A stretch of 7,221 nucleotides of DNA from Hyphomicrobiales bacterium (GTDB lineage Bacteria; Pseudomonadota; Alphaproteobacteria; Rhizobiales; Aestuariivirgaceae), in assembly GCA_014380505.1 (NCBI GenBank), contig JACMJT010000220.1:1-7221 (forward strand), written 5' to 3'. The notes below the pieces were generated by a model. The model saw only the letters and a program-made list of their open reading frames with translations, did no database searches and was not told the DNA's origin. Positions within the stretch are counted from its first letter, which is position 1. Every line of letters starts with the position of its first letter. Shown here piece by piece: positions 6,287 through 7,221 of this stretch. The position numbers and the translations under genes were made by a program.

Positions 6287-7069
6287 TTAAGCGAGGTCAA
6301 TCGCCACGGGAACGTGATCCGATGGCTTCTCCCAGCCGCGCACATGAGCGTCGATGCGTGCCGTCCGTAGCCTGTCGGCTGCCTGAGGCGACAGCAGGAG
6401 ATGATCGATCCGGATACCATTGTTCCTCTGCCATGCGCCCGCCTGATAGTCCCAGAAGCTATAAACTCCGGGTTGATCGGCCAGAATGGCACGGACCGCG
6501 TCGGTCAGTCCGAGATTTTGCAAAATGCGGAACTTCGCCCTCGTCTCAGGCAGGAACAGGGCGTCGGTCAACCAGTTCTCCGGAAATTTCGCGTCGAGCG
6601 CTTTGGGGATCACATTGTAATCTCCGGCAAGAACCAAAGATTCTTCAAGCTCCATCAACTCCTGTGCATGCGCCGTGAGACGGTCCATCCACGCCAGTTT
6701 GAAAGCATATTTTTCAGTGCCGGCCGGATTGCCATTGGGCAGATAAATAGAGGCGACCCGCACCATGCCTGAACTGTAGGGAATCAGCGCCTCGATATAG
6801 CGGGCAGGGGACTCTGAATCGTCGCCGGGAAGCCCGCGGCGCACATCTTCCGGCTTGCCCTTCGACAGGATAGCGACGCCGTTATAGGACTTCTGGCCGT
6901 GAACGATTACGTTGTAGCCCAGGTCCTCGAATGTCGAAGCCGGAAAACTTCCCGTCTCACATTTGATTTCCTGCAGACACAGCACGTCCGGATTGGCTTC
7001 CTTCACCCAGGCGACGGCGGTATCGATGCGGGCCCTGACCGAGTTGATATTCCATGTGGCGATGATCAT
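6287..7069 (-). CDS. xthA: Exodeoxyribonuclease III
   Basis: Exonuclease III is a Mg-dependent 3'-5' exonuclease and AP endonuclease for base excision repair in the cytoplasm. The 260-residue product follows the E. coli enzyme closely: N7 in MIIATWNINSVRAR, E34 in LCLQEIK, Y109 in YLPNG, D150 and N152 in LAGDYNVIP, D222 in IRIDHLLLS, and the catalytic D251-H252 pair in PSDHVPVAI. All active-site residues are present. I place the start at the ATG 7067-7069 because the conserved beta strand IIATWN begins there and numbering then agrees with E. coli. In-frame alternatives are ATG 7076-7078, ATG 7094-7096 and TTG 7103-7105; none has a strong ribosome binding site. Its stop lies two bases beyond the T-tract of the phasin terminator. 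Confidence 0.95.
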   Translation of the reverse strand: MIIATWNINSVRARIDTAVAWVKEANPDVLCLQEIKCETGSFPASTFEDLGYNVIVHGQKSYNGVAILSKGKPEDVRRGLPGDDSESPARYIEALIPYSSGMVRVASIYLPNGNPAGTEKYAFKLAWMDRLTAHAQELMELEESLVLAGDYNVIPKALDAKFPENWLTDALFLPETRAKFRILQNLGLTDAVRAILADQPGVYSFWDYQAGAWQRNNGIRIDHLLLSPQAADRLRTARIDAHVRGWEKPSDHVPVAIDLA

Positions 7070-7122
7070 GGCGCCCATGATGGAACCATGGGACATTTGG
7101 TTCAAGAGCTACACGGACGAAG

Positions 7123-7221
7123 TCACCGGCCGTATTCCAGTTTCGGATACCAATCCGTGCCGCGGCCCTCCGGCGTCGAATCGAGGATAGTCCAAAGCGG
7201 CATGAGATCGGGAGCGCCGCG
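7123..7221 (-). CDS. C-terminal end of an unrecognised gene (5' partial)
   Basis: On the minus strand a frame is open from the right window edge to a TGA at 7123-7125, giving 32 residues that include LMPLWTILDSTPEG and end in WYPKLEYGR. The composition (several W, Y, D and P, few of the Arg/Ala runs typical of GC-rich shadow frames) looks like a real protein tail. Its position 53 bases upstream of xthA in the same direction would suit an operon partner. I do not recognise the family. With so little sequence it could still be a chance open frame. Confidence 0.45.
   Translation of the reverse strand, partial: RGAPDLMPLWTILDSTPEGRGTDWYPKLEYGR

Noticed and set aside
6963..7190. A 75-codon plus-strand frame across the xthA start
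   Set aside because: It is antisense to the conserved N-terminus of exonuclease III, with no recognisable features.

Overview
The window looks like the chromosome of an alphaproteobacterium, probably from the Hyphomicrobiales or a related order. The reasons are the suf gene order (sufD, sufS, a DUF59/sufT gene, then a HesB-type sufA), a D,D-carboxypeptidase fused to a SPOR domain, a Pam18-like membrane J-protein, a short phasin, and moderately high GC. The lineage is inferred from gene types and protein style, not from a search.

Left part (1-4247, plus strand): the 3' part of a SUF iron-sulfur cluster assembly operon. It holds sufD (cut at its 5' end by the window edge), an unrecognised multi-pass membrane protein gene, sufS (cysteine desulfurase), sufT (DUF59/MIP18 family) and sufA (A-type carrier), then a membrane-anchored J-domain protein 17 bases downstream. 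sufD/membrane gene and membrane gene/sufS are joined by ATGA overlaps, and sufS/sufT by a GTGA overlap, so these genes are very likely co-transcribed and translationally coupled. SufS supplies sulfur from cysteine, SufD belongs to the SufBCD scaffold, SufA carries clusters to targets, and SufT assists maturation. The membrane gene is clearly AT-richer than its neighbours and looks like a later insertion. The operon promoter and sufB/sufC would lie to the left of the window.

Middle (4223-5656, minus strand): a PBP5-type D-alanyl-D-alanine carboxypeptidase with a C-terminal SPOR domain, convergent with the J-protein gene and overlapping its end by 25 bases.

Right part: a 228-base intergenic region (5657-5884) carries a near-consensus sigma70 promoter and two TGCA-N-TGCA palindromes centred 30 bases apart, ahead of a small phasin gene (5885-6232). 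That gene ends in a strong intrinsic terminator. Convergent to it on the minus strand is exonuclease III (xthA). At the right edge is the probable C-terminal end of another minus-strand gene that I do not recognise.

Most of the window is conserved housekeeping DNA. The parts most worth a second look are the compositionally odd membrane gene inside the suf operon, the paired palindromes at the phasin promoter, and the J-protein attached to the suf cluster. I see no RNA genes, CRISPR arrays, insertion sequences or phage genes.
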